Shown piece by piece: positions 41,901 to 50,923 of a stretch of 51,071 nt of DNA. The number at the start of each line of letters is the position of its first letter. Position 1 is the stretch's first letter. This DNA is from Verrucomicrobiota bacterium (GTDB lineage: Bacteria; Verrucomicrobiota; Verrucomicrobiia; Chthoniobacterales; JAFAMB01). Location: assembly GCA_019239825.1 (NCBI GenBank), contig JAFAZK010000208.1, forward strand, positions 1 to 51,071. Direction: 5' to 3'. Made by a program: the position numbers and the translations under genes. The notes beneath the pieces are model-generated. The model did not search any database, was not told the origin of the DNA, and saw nothing but the letters and a program-made list of their open reading frames with translations.

Positions 41901-43766
41901 ATGCTCTGCCCAAGATGCCAGACAGAGGCGAACGGGAACATCTGTCCAAAGTGTTCACTCGATTTAAGCATGCACTCTGAGCTGGCCGCACTTCGCCAGG
42001 AAATGATCAGTCTACGGGCGTTGGTAGAATCATTGGCGGGCGCCAAGGCTTCGAGGCCTCCGGTTGGACCTCCGCCTTTACCGAAGGGTCCGCCCCCTGT
42101 CGTATTCTCTTCACCGCCTCCACCCCCGGGCACTACTCCTCGGAGAGCGAAAGTCCGTACCTCAACAGAGGTTGCGGTAGGACAAAAATGGTTTCTTGGG
42201 ATCGGTGTCTTTGTCCTTTTGCTGGCAGCCGGCTTTTTCCTCAAGTACGCCTTCGACGAAAAATGGATCGGGCCGGCTACCCAGGTGACACTCGGGTTTA
42301 TCTTCGGCGCATTACTCTTTATCGCAGGTGAGATTTGCCGGCGTCGAAAGTTGCGAGGCCTGGATATTGCCCTGGCTGCGGTGGGGCTGGGTATTCTTTA
42401 TTTGTCCGTCTACGCAGCGAACCAAATCTATGCTCTGATACCGGATCCGTTGACCATATTTGTCGTGCTGTTGGTTAGTGCGGTCGGACTCTCTGTGGCG
42501 GCGGTTTGGGATTCGCGTTTGCTGGCCGTGCTGGCATTTCTCGGCGGCTATTTAGCCCCGGTTCTAGATACCGCCGGAAGATCCGGTCACCTCCTTTTCT
42601 TCGGGTGCCTGGCGATTATTAATCTCGCTGGCGAAGGGCTAGCCTTTTTGAAACGTTGGACTCAACTCTACTTTCTTGGAGCGCTGTTCAGCTGGGTGCT
42701 GCTCTTCATTTTCTGGGGGAGCCTGCGATCGGAGTCATCGATTGACGCGTTCGCATTCATTCAGTTTCTCTTTCTCCTCTATTCTATCGCTCCGTTTCTC
42801 CGGTCGTTGTTGCGAGCCGCCGAAGAGCGCATCCCTTTGATTTGGGTTGCGGTTTTAAATGGCTGGCTCTGTTGTTGGAAATCAGACGAGTTGTTGCATT
42901 CAGCCAAATTACCGATCTCTTTGTTAACTTTGGCCTATGGCTGTCTGGCGTTAGCCGTTGCTATCATCGTTTGGCGCCGCGGTTCCACCCGGGCTCGCAC
43001 CTGGCTCCTGGTCCAGGGCATGATTTATTTCCTGATCGCTTGGACGGTTATCTTTTCCACCAACTGGATTACCTTCTTCTGGGCTGCCCAATGCGTTGCT
43101 TGTTATTGGGTCGCCCAAGAGGCGCGAGATAGAATCCTGCTCAGAGGAACCATTTTGTTGGGATTAGTCACCATTTTCCGATTTCTCATCTTCGACTTTG
43201 TATTGAGCGGATTCGATCAATCTCAGCAGACTACCCGATTTATGGACGGATTGTTGAGTCGATGGATCACGGGATTACCGGTCTGCCTCCTTCTGTTAAC
43301 TGTCGCCTGGTTCGCTTTTAGGGCTGCGAAAGACCCGCTGCAGCGGACGGTTTTTCGTTGGTTCGAAATATTCGGGTTGATTGGCCTTTTCGGGTTCTTG
43401 AACGCCGAACTCGAGCGCTTCACTTGGGAGTTCTTCCAGAGAGCTCAGCTTAGCGCTTACTCAGTCCTCTGGGTTCTCTGTGCCGCGGTTTTATTGGTAA
43501 GCGGTTTTATCTGGAACCGACGATTTTATCGGATCACTGCGATTGCTCTTTTATTTATTACCGTGGGAAAAGTGCTCGTGTTTGACACCGCAGAAGTGGC
43601 AGCCCCTTATCGAATCTTGTCCTGTGCGGTTCTCGGCGGCGTTTTGATTGGTCTTTCCGCTCTCTATTATAGGCTGTCGCCTCGGTTGCTGGCGTCGACA
43701 CCTCCAGGCTCGGTGAAAGCGGAACATCGGCCCCAGCCACGCTCAGAAATCGAGCCGACCGGCTAG
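41901..43766 (+). CDS. DUF2339 polytopic membrane protein with N-terminal zinc ribbon
   Basis: 621 residues. A zinc ribbon (C3, C6, C15, C18) is followed by a short coiled coil (SELAALRQEMISLRALVESL) and a proline-rich linker. The remainder is a long run of at least 14 hydrophobic helices starting WFLGIGVFVLLLAAGFFLKY. The signature DEKWIGPATQVTLGFIFGAL and FLGGYLAPVL identify DUF2339. The family is widespread in Bacteroidetes and Verrucomicrobia; its function is unknown, though the topology suggests a carrier or scaffold. No operon partner is evident. The ATG at 41901 is supported by the zinc ribbon beginning at residue 3. Confidence 0.87.
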   Translation: MLCPRCQTEANGNICPKCSLDLSMHSELAALRQEMISLRALVESLAGAKASRPPVGPPPLPKGPPPVVFSSPPPPPGTTPRRAKVRTSTEVAVGQKWFLGIGVFVLLLAAGFFLKYAFDEKWIGPATQVTLGFIFGALLFIAGEICRRRKLRGLDIALAAVGLGILYLSVYAANQIYALIPDPLTIFVVLLVSAVGLSVAAVWDSRLLAVLAFLGGYLAPVLDTAGRSGHLLFFGCLAIINLAGEGLAFLKRWTQLYFLGALFSWVLLFIFWGSLRSESSIDAFAFIQFLFLLYSIAPFLRSLLRAAEERIPLIWVAVLNGWLCCWKSDELLHSAKLPISLLTLAYGCLALAVAIIVWRRGSTRARTWLLVQGMIYFLIAWTVIFSTNWITFFWAAQCVACYWVAQEARDRILLRGTILLGLVTIFRFLIFDFVLSGFDQSQQTTRFMDGLLSRWITGLPVCLLLLTVAWFAFRAAKDPLQRTVFRWFEIFGLIGLFGFLNAELERFTWEFFQRAQLSAYSVLWVLCAAVLLVSGFIWNRRFYRITAIALLFITVGKVLVFDTAEVAAPYRILSCAVLGGVLIGLSALYYRLSPRLLASTPPGSVKAEHRPQPRSEIEPTG

Positions 43767-43950
43767 TGGGGCGCGGGATTTTTTACAGAAGGAAACGAAG
43801 GGTCTATTCGGCAGATGCTTTCGAGACCTATTTGGAATGGAAGCTACAAGAAAAAGCTCGAAGAGAACTAGCTCTCAGCGAGATTTTCAAAGTCTGCCAG
43901 CTTCAGAACTTCGTTACCTTCGATTCCTTCTGTAAAAATCTCTTCTACCT

Positions 43951-44895
43951 TTAGGTCAGGGCGGCCCGAATTAGTGATAAGGCGTTCCCCAGTGTAGCCA
44001 AGTTCTCAATCGAAATCACCTCGGTACCCTTCCGGATTCGGGTAACTAATCCAGCCAGCACCTGTCCTGGACCTAATTCGATCAGCAGGTCACAGCCGGC
44101 CTGGTCGAGTAGGTAAGTAATCGTTTCTACCCAGCGCACAGAGCCGGTGACTTGCTCAGCTAATGTTCGCCGGATCTCCGTCGCCTCTTTTACCGGAGCC
44201 GCGGTTACGTTTGCCACCACGGTCGGGCCGGGATTGCGGATCGCGGCTTTTTCCAAGATCGGTATGAGCTGATCGCGCGCCGAGGCCATCAATCTGGAAT
44301 GGAAAGCGCCAGCCACATTCAGGGGTAGAGCTCGCCGTATGCCTTTCTCTTTGGCTAGACCAATGGCTGCCTGGATGTTGGCGGTTGCTCCCGAGAGGAC
44401 GATTTGACCGGGCGAATTTAAGTTCGCCACATCGACATCGGTTTCCCGGGCAATCTCTCGGACCGCTGCTTCATCTCCACCGACAAACGCCGCCATTGAG
44501 CCAGTGGTGGACAAACATGATTCTTCCATTAACCGGCTTCTGGCATCCACCAGCTCTAAGCCGGTCCCGAAATCAAAGGTGTCGGCGGCAGCGTGAGCCG
44601 TGAATTCACCCAGCGAAAGACCGGCGGCCGCCTGAAACGCAAAAGCGCCCAGCTCCTCTTTTAGAACTTCCAGGAGGGCGAGCCCGTGGACATAGAGCGC
44701 AACTTGGCAATTAGCAGTTTTCGTCAGTTGCTCGATCGGTCCCTCGAATGCAATCTGACTGATCGATCGTTGTAACCGGCGATCAGCCTCGGAGAAGAGG
44801 TTCGCGGCGGTTGCGTAGCTTTGGCTTAAGTCTTTGCCCATGCCAACCTGCTGAGCGCCTTGTCCTGAGAAAAGTAGTCCGATTACTCTGGGCAT
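43951..44895 (-). CDS. fabD: Malonyl-CoA:ACP transacylase
   Basis: Transfers malonyl from CoA to acyl carrier protein for fatty-acid synthesis. 314 residues. LFSGQGAQQVGMG is at the N-terminus, the nucleophile is S94 in AGLSLGEFTA and the catalytic His is H199 in VAGAFHSRLM. The oxyanion glutamine lies in the GQGAQ loop. It is not in a fab cluster here; the ketosynthase pair is 13 kb away, so a link between them is only possible. It ends close to the convergent DUF2339 gene region. Confidence 0.94.
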   Translation of the reverse strand: MPRVIGLLFSGQGAQQVGMGKDLSQSYATAANLFSEADRRLQRSISQIAFEGPIEQLTKTANCQVALYVHGLALLEVLKEELGAFAFQAAAGLSLGEFTAHAAADTFDFGTGLELVDARSRLMEESCLSTTGSMAAFVGGDEAAVREIARETDVDVANLNSPGQIVLSGATANIQAAIGLAKEKGIRRALPLNVAGAFHSRLMASARDQLIPILEKAAIRNPGPTVVANVTAAPVKEATEIRRTLAEQVTGSVRWVETITYLLDQAGCDLLIELGPGQVLAGLVTRIRKGTEVISIENLATLGNALSLIRAALT

Positions 44896-45043
44896 GGTCG
44901 AGAATGCTTTTCCTGCAGGTGTCTGTCAACGGTCACGGGAACTAACCGCGAGGTTGCGGTTTGGAAACGCCACTAGAAGAAATGGAGCGCTCTTGCCCCA
45001 CCAAACTGGGGTCTCTCACCAATCACTTCTCACTTGTCACATC

Positions 45044-45871
45044 TCACTTCACCGCTCCTGCCGTGATTCCGCGGATCAATTGTCGCGAGAAAATCACATA
45101 AAGCAATACCGGTGGCAGAATCGCCAACGTGAGCGCAGCTAACACCGCATTATAATCGTTGGCGAACTCGCCTAAAAAAGTTTGTGCGCCCAAGATCAGT
45201 GTTTTAGTGGCTTCGCCCGGCGCCAGGATAAGAGGAAACCAGAGATCGTTCCAAATCGGCAGCATCGATATGGCTAACACCGAACCGAGGGCGGGTCGCA
45301 CCAATGGCAGGATCAGCAAATAGATCCGGTATTCGCTGGCTCCATCGATCCGGGCCGCGTCTTTCAGATCTCCAGGTACCTGGCGCATGAAAGTGGTGAG
45401 AACGAAGACGGCCAGGGGGATTCCTTGGGCCGTATAGATCAGAATCAATGACCAAAGATTATTGACCAGGTGAAGGTTTACCATGAGCTGGAGGATCCCG
45501 ACTGTGCCTAAGCGAATCGGCACCATGATACCGATCGATAAGTAGAGAGAGGTCAAAAGGTTAAATCTGAATTTGTATTCAGCGAGCGCGAACGCGGCCA
45601 TTGAGCCAACGACTAAAATCAGCAACAACGAGCTGACCGTGACGAATAAGCTATTCAGGAAATACCATTCGAAGTGGGAGCCGGAGACTAAGGTCGCGTA
45701 TCCATCCAAGGTAAAGCTATCGGCCCAAGGCAACGCAAACGGGGCGCTAAAAATCGTGATCCGATCCTTAAATGAATTCAGGATGATCAATAAGACGGGA
45801 AATAACGCTACAATCGCATAGACGATTAGAACAGCATGGGTTGCAATTGGCTGCCAAAATTTCGATCGCAC
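45044..45871 (-). CDS. Carbohydrate ABC transporter permease (MalG-like)
   Basis: 275 residues, six predicted helices, BPD_transp_1 type. The EAA loop DAARIDGASEYRIYLLILPL couples it to an ATPase. The N-terminal helix (LIVYAIVALFPVLLIILNSF), the periplasmic FTLDGYATLV segment and the C-terminal LIRGITAGAVK are typical of MalG/UgpE-like subunits. It is the last gene of a three-gene operon after the MalF-like permease, with a 12-base gap. No ATP-binding gene is present, so a shared MsmK-like ATPase elsewhere is likely. Confidence 0.92.
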   Translation of the reverse strand: MRSKFWQPIATHAVLIVYAIVALFPVLLIILNSFKDRITIFSAPFALPWADSFTLDGYATLVSGSHFEWYFLNSLFVTVSSLLLILVVGSMAAFALAEYKFRFNLLTSLYLSIGIMVPIRLGTVGILQLMVNLHLVNNLWSLILIYTAQGIPLAVFVLTTFMRQVPGDLKDAARIDGASEYRIYLLILPLVRPALGSVLAISMLPIWNDLWFPLILAPGEATKTLILGAQTFLGEFANDYNAVLAALTLAILPPVLLYVIFSRQLIRGITAGAVK

Positions 45872-45883
45872 CGTTTCTCCGGA

Positions 45884-46810
45884 TTAAAATTGGATTTGCT
45901 GCATACGACGTTGCCACCCAAATAGGTAGATCAACACGCCGACCAGAATGATCACGAGCATTACTCCCGCCACGGTTGAACCCATGAAGGGATCTGCCGG
46001 TTGCAGTTGGTAACCAAAGAACGTCCGGAAGAAAAATGTGCCCAAGATATCGGATGCAAAATTGGGCCCCGCCAAGGCCCCCTGGGTCGCATAGATCAGA
46101 TCGAACGCGTTAAAGTTTCCTACGAAAGTAAGCACTGCGATCAAGCCAACCGTGGGTAAAATCAGAGGGAATTGGATCCGCCAAAAGATCGTCCAACTGC
46201 TGGCCCCATCGACTCTGGCGGCTTCCATCAGGTCATCCGGGATTCTGATTAGCGCAGCTAGAAACAGCATCATGGGGATTCCGATATTTTGCCAAACCGA
46301 CATCAGCGAGAGTGTAATGAGCGTCGTCGATTCCGTACCTAACCAAGGGTAATCTCCCAAACCGCCGAGTCCGACAATTCCGAATAGCGCGTGCGATATT
46401 CCCCAAGAGGGAAGGAGAATGAGCTTCCAGACAAACCCAACGATAACTACTGAAAGGATGGTTGGTGTAAAGATGACGGTACGATAGATAGCGGCTCCTC
46501 GAATCCTCGTGGCCAGAAGGGCGGCCAGCAGCAAGCCGATGGGGTTTTGCACTACCATATGAATAACGAAAAATACCAGGTTATTCCGTAGTGCGTTCCA
46601 TAACGGCGCAGACCATCGTTCCTGGCTAAATAGCGTCAGGTAATTTTGGATGCCGACAAACATTTGGCCGCCGCCACCAGATGCTTTGTTATTCAGCGAA
46701 AGCCATAGGGAATCGCAGAGCGGATAGATCATGAACACCGTGTAGATGAGGACAGCCGGCGCCAGAAAAACCAGGATATGGCTTGGGAAGCCGCGCTTGG
46801 ATTTCACCAC
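45884..46810 (-). CDS. Carbohydrate ABC transporter permease (MalF-like)
   Basis: 308 residues, six or more helices. N-terminal [20 protein letters not shown] and the EAA loop [20 protein letters not shown] match CUT1-family MalF/UgpA-like subunits. It pairs with the MalG-like gene downstream. The upstream binding-protein gene is separated by a short inverted-repeat element (46803-46926) that overlaps the first codons. The transported sugar cannot be inferred from the sequence. Confidence 0.92.
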   Translation of the reverse strand: MVKSKRGFPSHILVFLAPAVLIYTVFMIYPLCDSLWLSLNNKASGGGGQMFVGIQNYLTLFSQERWSAPLWNALRNNLVFFVIHMVVQNPIGLLLAALLATRIRGAAIYRTVIFTPTILSVVIVGFVWKLILLPSWGISHALFGIVGLGGLGDYPWLGTESTTLITLSLMSVWQNIGIPMMLFLAALIRIPDDLMEAARVDGASSWTIFWRIQFPLILPTVGLIAVLTFVGNFNAFDLIYATQGALAGPNFASDILGTFFFRTFFGYQLQPADPFMGSTVAGVMLVIILVGVLIYLFGWQRRMQQIQF

Positions 46811-46926
46811 AGAGACACGGAGTTCACAGAGATGGAAGGATGTTCACCACGAAGACACAAAGGGCACAAAGTTTAGAAAACTTGTTTCAATAATTCTGCC
46901 TCTGTGAACTCTGTGCCTTTGTGTGA
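46803..46926. repeat. Inverted repeat of CACAGAG words
   Basis: Left arm TTCACCACAGAGACACGGAG (from 46803) and right arm CTCTGTGAACTCTGTGCC with CTTTGTGTGAA to 46926 are imperfect complements. TTCACAGAG and its complement are perfect. It lies between the binding protein and the MalF-like permease and contains the start region of the permease. Similar words recur in many unrelated bacteria. Confidence 0.6.
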
Positions 46927-46934
46927 ATGCTTCT

Positions 46935-48200
46935 TTATCGGGCCTGTTGTGGTTTATACCAGGAGGCCAGATCTTTCTGAACGAAATCGGCCGCCTGTTG
47001 CGGCGTAAAAGTGCCGTTCAAAACCTGCGCACAGGCGTTCCACAGATCGTTTTCATTGTTCGGATTCGCGTTGCGCGAGAGAATTTGATAAGAACAGCGA
47101 AACGACTGTGGACCTTGTTTAATCCAACTAGCGAACTCCTGAGCGACGGGATCGCTGAAGGTGAATTCGCCGTCAGCTAAAGGAAAAAAGCCAGGTAACG
47201 CGTTCGAGTAGAGCGTTGCAAATTCCGGGGTAGCTACCCAGGCTAAGAAAGTGCGCGCGGCTTCTTTATTTTTGCTGGCTGCGTTCAGGCCTAGCGCGAT
47301 GTCAGGATGATTATCAATGACGACTTCGCCTTTGCCTTCGAATGAGTACGGTTTAAAGGCGCCAAAATCCAGCTTGGGATTCATCCCGCGGAACACGGCG
47401 ATATCCCATGAGCCCGCCGGATAAATCGCGCCGCGTCCCTGGGCGAATAGATTCTGCGCATCCGCATAAGCAAGCGCTTGGTATCCGGGGGCCAAGTAAG
47501 GTTTCCATTTTGCTAGCGCCTCGAATGTCGCCAAGAAACCGCCCTTGTTGTATTGCGCGGAACCATCGATCAGCGCTTTGCGGCCGGTCTCTCCATCCCA
47601 CAGTGTGGGCCCGATGTTCTGATACCCCATCGTTGCGGATTCCCATTGATCCTTAGTCCCAATTACCAGCGGTATGTACTTGCCGTTTTTCTTTATCTTA
47701 TCGAGTACCGCTAGAAACTCCTGTTCGGTCTTAGGCACAGTCAAACCGAGCTCAGCGAAAATCTTTTTATTATAAATGAATCCGTGGATCACCGAGGCCA
47801 TTGGCACCGCGAACGACGTTTTTCCGTCGTCGGTGGACCAAGCGGCTAACGCAAATCTCGAGAACTTGTCCATTCCCGGAATGTCGTTTAGCGCCACGAT
47901 TTGGCCGGCGTTATAAATATCCAGCGACTTGTCAAAGGGTCTACATGCGATCAAGTCGCCCGCGGTCCCAGCCTTGAGTTTTGCATCCAAAACCGCATTG
48001 TATTCCGTAGGTGCAGTCGGCGTGAATACGACGTCGATATCCGGATGAGTCTTGGTAAATGCCGGAATAATCTTATCCCGCCAGACCTTGAGATCATCGG
48101 TCCGCCAACTCTCAATGATAAGTTGAGTTTTTCCTTGGGTGAGATTAGCCCCGAAGGCAGTTGACGCTAGTAAAGCAAGCCAGAGTAGTTTTTTAGACAT
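46935..48200 (-). CDS. Carbohydrate ABC transporter substrate-binding protein
   Basis: About 421 residues, extracellular solute-binding protein family 1. The start at ATG 48200 gives MSKKLLWLALLASTAFGANL, a clean signal peptide; the open frame to 48308 adds a charged stretch that is not signal-like and begins in the MITE-like element. Mature features include IIESWRTDDLKVWRDKIIPA, MASVIHGFIYNKKIFAELGL, YPAGSWDIAVFRGMNPKLDF and DNHPDIALGLNAASKNKEAA. It is the first gene of the importer operon with the two permeases, but no ATPase gene is present. Confidence 0.92.
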   Translation of the reverse strand: MSKKLLWLALLASTAFGANLTQGKTQLIIESWRTDDLKVWRDKIIPAFTKTHPDIDVVFTPTAPTEYNAVLDAKLKAGTAGDLIACRPFDKSLDIYNAGQIVALNDIPGMDKFSRFALAAWSTDDGKTSFAVPMASVIHGFIYNKKIFAELGLTVPKTEQEFLAVLDKIKKNGKYIPLVIGTKDQWESATMGYQNIGPTLWDGETGRKALIDGSAQYNKGGFLATFEALAKWKPYLAPGYQALAYADAQNLFAQGRGAIYPAGSWDIAVFRGMNPKLDFGAFKPYSFEGKGEVVIDNHPDIALGLNAASKNKEAARTFLAWVATPEFATLYSNALPGFFPLADGEFTFSDPVAQEFASWIKQGPQSFRCSYQILSRNANPNNENDLWNACAQVLNGTFTPQQAADFVQKDLASWYKPQQAR

Positions 48201-48538
48201 GGGGGTGTCAGCAGTATAAGAAGGTCGGTGAACAAAACAACGGCGTTTCTGGGGGCTTGTTTTTGGGTGCGGTAGAGCGAAAAACTTGGTACGGCGAGGC
48301 TCCCGCACGGCGCGTGCCGAGCCGCGAGTTTGCCGTGCCTCTCCTCTTTTGGGTTTGGCGGGAGAAAATACACAGATGACTCGGCCGGATGAGACGTTTC
48401 ACCGCTTGCTCACACGACAGCCCGCGGCTCGGCGAGCGTATTAGTGTAGCCAGATGTTGAGCCTCAGCAGACCAGCAGCTTCGTCAAAATCATAGAGCTG
48501 TTCGGGTGCCTCGCCCTACCAGTTTGTCATGCCTGGCG
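48201..48538. other. 338-base gap between binding-protein gene and thiD
   Basis: The only structure seen is the MITE-like copy D at 48284-48524. No gene or riboswitch recognised; there is no TPP-type element upstream of thiD because thiD starts at the other end, 34 bases from apaG. Confidence 0.5.
48284..48524. mobile_element. MITE-like element, copy D (diverged ends, intact internal repeat)
   Basis: The left end ACTTGGTACGGCGAGGCTCC and the right end GGTGCCTCGCCCTACCAG match copies A and B with several substitutions. The internal pair GCCGAGCCG (48316-48324) and CGGCTCGGC (48425-48433) is preserved. About 241 bases long. Confidence 0.6.
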
Positions 48539-49339
48539 CTACCAATGCTTCAATGCCGACACGGCGCCATGTTGGCCGGACCAAGTCATTGATTCAGCAA
48601 TTGCTCGCGTGACGAACGTTTTCGCACGGTGAACTGCGGTCCGCAGATCATCGCCCAGAGCCAAACCAGCAGCGACTGCGGCCGATAAGGTGCACCCAGT
48701 TCCATGGGTCGATTTCGCCGGCACAAATGGTTCACTTAGACGCAGAACACCAGATTGAGTTGCCAGATAGTCGATCGCAAATTCTCCCGACCAGTGGCCT
48801 CCTTTGAGTAGGAATGCCGTTCCGTGCCGTCGAACCAATTCCGGGCCGATCCTTTCTAATTCTGCCGCACTCTCAATGCTCTGTCCGTAGATGATCGCGG
48901 TCTCATGCCGGTTGGGAGTAACAACGGTCGCCAATCGAAAGAGGCGATTGAGGTAGATTTCCAAGGCATCGGTTTGCATCAAGCGATCACCGGAAGACGC
49001 TACCATCACAGGGTCGACTACCACGGCTGGCCTTTTATCAATCGGGAGTGCTTCCAAGATGTCGCAAACCGCGCCGATGATTTCTTTTGAATAGAGCATC
49101 CCGGTCTTAATGGCGCTTACCGGAAAATATTCGAGACTCAGGATGAGTTGATCCCGGACCGTATCGGCATCGATCGCTTGAACTTTTTGTACCTTTCCCG
49201 GAACCTCTGCGACAACACAGGTTACGACGCTCTGGCCAAATACCCGGAAATAAGTAAATGTCTTTAGGTCAGCCTGAATTCCGGCTCCGGCTGAGCTATC
49301 CGATCCTGCGATGGTTACGGCTACAGGCGGTGGTTCCAT
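48539..49339 (-). CDS. thiD: Hydroxymethylpyrimidine/phosphomethylpyrimidine kinase
   Basis: Bifunctional HMP/HMP-P kinase of thiamine biosynthesis, 266 residues, ribokinase fold. Signatures are VTIAGSDSSAGAGIQADLKT, IKTGMLYS, VVDPVMVASSGDRLM, TPNRHETAIIYG and the anion-hole/catalytic KSTHGTGCTLSAAVAAGLAL. Length is normal. It is divergent from apaG, with the two start codons 34 bases apart, and no other thi genes are in the window. Confidence 0.94.
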   Translation of the reverse strand: MEPPPVAVTIAGSDSSAGAGIQADLKTFTYFRVFGQSVVTCVVAEVPGKVQKVQAIDADTVRDQLILSLEYFPVSAIKTGMLYSKEIIGAVCDILEALPIDKRPAVVVDPVMVASSGDRLMQTDALEIYLNRLFRLATVVTPNRHETAIIYGQSIESAAELERIGPELVRRHGTAFLLKGGHWSGEFAIDYLATQSGVLRLSEPFVPAKSTHGTGCTLSAAVAAGLALGDDLRTAVHRAKTFVTRAIAESMTWSGQHGAVSALKHW

Positions 49340-49373
49340 GAAACGACTCTTTTAACGAGCTGGAAAATTGACC

Positions 49374-49763
49374 ATGAGCAATCTGTTTCGCGAACTGGCC
49401 GAGGTGAGAGTCACGATTGATAAGGTAGTCTATGTACCGACGTTGGAAGCCCCCCCGGATCGTCCATATCCGTTTGTGTACTTTATTACAATTCGTAATG
49501 ATTCGCTCGAAAACGTGACGATTCGTGGACGAAAATGGGTTGTAACCGATTCTCATGGTGGCAAGCTGGTTGTGGAAGGGGACGGGGTTGTGGGTGAGTT
49601 CCCTCGGCTGCAACCCGGAGAAAAGTTTAGCTACAACAGCTATCATGTTATCGCAGAGGATAGCGTCGCCGAAGGCGCTTTTTTGGGTATAGGTGAGGGC
49701 GGTGAACCTTTTGTTGCTCGGATTCCACGTTTTGAACTTCGCATCCCGCAAAGCGATTCTTAA
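49374..49763 (+). CDS. apaG: ApaG domain protein
   Basis: 129 residues of the ApaG/F-box-associated (DUF525) beta-sandwich family, whose bacterial role is not established. Family features are YPFVYFITIRNDSLENVTIR, RKWVVTDSHGG, the glycine-rich VVGEFPRLQPGEKFSYNSYH and the terminal ARIPRFELRIP. The usual VxGxxPxLxPG motif is seen in slightly altered form. I place the start at ATG 49374; a TTG six bases upstream is also in frame. It is divergent from thiD. Confidence 0.88.
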   Translation: MSNLFRELAEVRVTIDKVVYVPTLEAPPDRPYPFVYFITIRNDSLENVTIRGRKWVVTDSHGGKLVVEGDGVVGEFPRLQPGEKFSYNSYHVIAEDSVAEGAFLGIGEGGEPFVARIPRFELRIPQSDS

Positions 49764-49781
49764 CCCAACAAGAGAAGAGAA

Positions 49782-49897
49782 AAATCTCACGCAAAGACGC
49801 CAAGACGCCAAGGTTGGGACAAAAAGCCGAATAGCCGCTGCGACCATTCCTGATTTCTGTCTTAACCTTGGCGTCTTTGCGCCTTTGCGCGAGATTT
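49782..49897. repeat. GCGCAAAGG-type inverted repeat between apaG and MBL-fold gene
   Basis: Arms of about 34 bases (49782-49815 and 49864-49897) are complementary at about 30 positions; the outer part includes AAATCTC-CGCAAAG and the inner part ACGCCAAGGTT. It ends 19 bases upstream of the MBL-fold gene start. It resembles the 20869-21087 element in the position of the right arm. Confidence 0.65.
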
Positions 49898-49915
49898 AGG
49901 TTTTTTGCAAGGAGC

Positions 49916-50815
49916 ATGGTGTCACGAAGATCAATAGGCCGAAGGGTCAGCCTTCGACCGGGCAAAGGTTGGTTGCGTAGAAATTTCATTACCGAGATCT
50001 ATTTGCCGTCATTGTTTGTCCGCCGGCGAGGTAGTGCCTTGCGCCCTCAGTTCCCGGTCCTGTCGGCGGACCAGGTCTGCCTGACCTGGATCGGGCACGC
50101 CTCATTCTTAGTTACCTGGCGTGGCCTGAATATTCTGATCGATCCGATCTGGTCGCTTTGGCTGAAGGTGATCAAAAGGATCCGCCATCCGGGGGTCCGG
50201 TTGGATCATCTTCCTGATATCGATCTGGTCTTAGTGACTCATGCGCACTTTGACCATTTGGACCGGAGAACCTTGCGCAAGGTCGCCGCTGCGCAGCCGA
50301 TTATCGTTCCGGAAGGTGTGGGCACACTGGTCGAAGGTCTTGGGTTTAACCGGGTGCACGAGATGAAAGCTTGGGAATCGCTTTCGGTCGGAGATATCCA
50401 TGTAACTCTTACTCCGTGCCTTCATTGGGGAGCTAGAGTTTTACACGATAGGTATCGAGGGTTTGGCGGCTTTCATCTTCGTCTAGGGTCACGCTCGATT
50501 TTTCACTGCGGCGATAGCGCTTATTTCGACGGCTTTAGTGAGATTGGAGAGAGTTTACCCACCGAGATTGCGCTTTTGCCGATTGGCGCCTACGAACCTC
50601 CCAGCAAACGCGAAGTACACATGAATCCGGAACAGGCAGTCCGGGCCTTCAAGGAGCTGAAAGCGAAGTACATGATCCCGATGCACTACGGTTCATTCAG
50701 GCTTAGTTATGAACCCGTGGAAGAGCCCGTTCAAAGACTCAAAGAAGAGGTTTTCCGCCACAAATTAGAGAACGCGGTGAAGATCATGCAGGAAGGCGTG
50801 CCCCAAGTGTTTTAG
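49916..50815 (+). CDS. Metallo-beta-lactamase fold hydrolase (NAPE-PLD/UlaG-like)
   Basis: About 299 residues. The zinc-binding signature THAHFDHLD is clear, with LTWIGHASFLVTWRGLNILI upstream, PCLHWGARVLHDRYRGFGGF, HCGDSAYFDGF and the C-terminal MIPMHYGSFRLSYEP. This order matches the branch containing NAPE-hydrolysing phospholipase D and UlaG-like lactonases. The true substrate is unknown. A good Shine-Dalgarno sequence (AAGGAG) lies just before ATG 49916; GTG 49919 fits its spacing better. The N-terminus is basic (RRSIGRRVSLRPGKGWLRR) and may be a membrane or surface anchor. Confidence 0.9.
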   Translation: MVSRRSIGRRVSLRPGKGWLRRNFITEIYLPSLFVRRRGSALRPQFPVLSADQVCLTWIGHASFLVTWRGLNILIDPIWSLWLKVIKRIRHPGVRLDHLPDIDLVLVTHAHFDHLDRRTLRKVAAAQPIIVPEGVGTLVEGLGFNRVHEMKAWESLSVGDIHVTLTPCLHWGARVLHDRYRGFGGFHLRLGSRSIFHCGDSAYFDGFSEIGESLPTEIALLPIGAYEPPSKREVHMNPEQAVRAFKELKAKYMIPMHYGSFRLSYEPVEEPVQRLKEEVFRHKLENAVKIMQEGVPQVF

Positions 50816-50837
50816 CGCCGTTAGTGACGCCGAAAAC

Positions 50838-50905
50838 GCCTGGGGGAAGCCGCTTTGTAACGTCGCAATTCTGTAAGTTGGCAGCAAGCGGCTCCTCTCC
50901 AGGCG
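50838..50905. repeat. Short inverted repeat, diverged relative of the 94-bp element
   Basis: AAGCCGCTTTGTAACG near the left and AAGCGGCTCCTCTCCAGGCG at the right end are complementary over AGCCGCTT/AAGCGGCT and the outer CGCCTGG/CCAGGCG. It lies between the MBL-fold gene and the partial gene at the window edge. Confidence 0.5.
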
Positions 50906-50923
50906 TTGTGTCCGTAGGCGGCG

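Noticed and set aside
43766..43954. 62-codon frame beginning with GTG directly after the DUF2339 stop
   Set aside because: It begins in sequence resembling part of the GTGGGGCG repeat, has no recognisable family pattern and no Shine-Dalgarno sequence, and ends against fabD. I could not support it as a gene.
46803..46926. CRISPR-like repetition of CACAGAG or GCAGAT words
   Set aside because: The words are imperfect and arranged as inverted pairs, not direct repeats with regular spacers. No cas genes are present.
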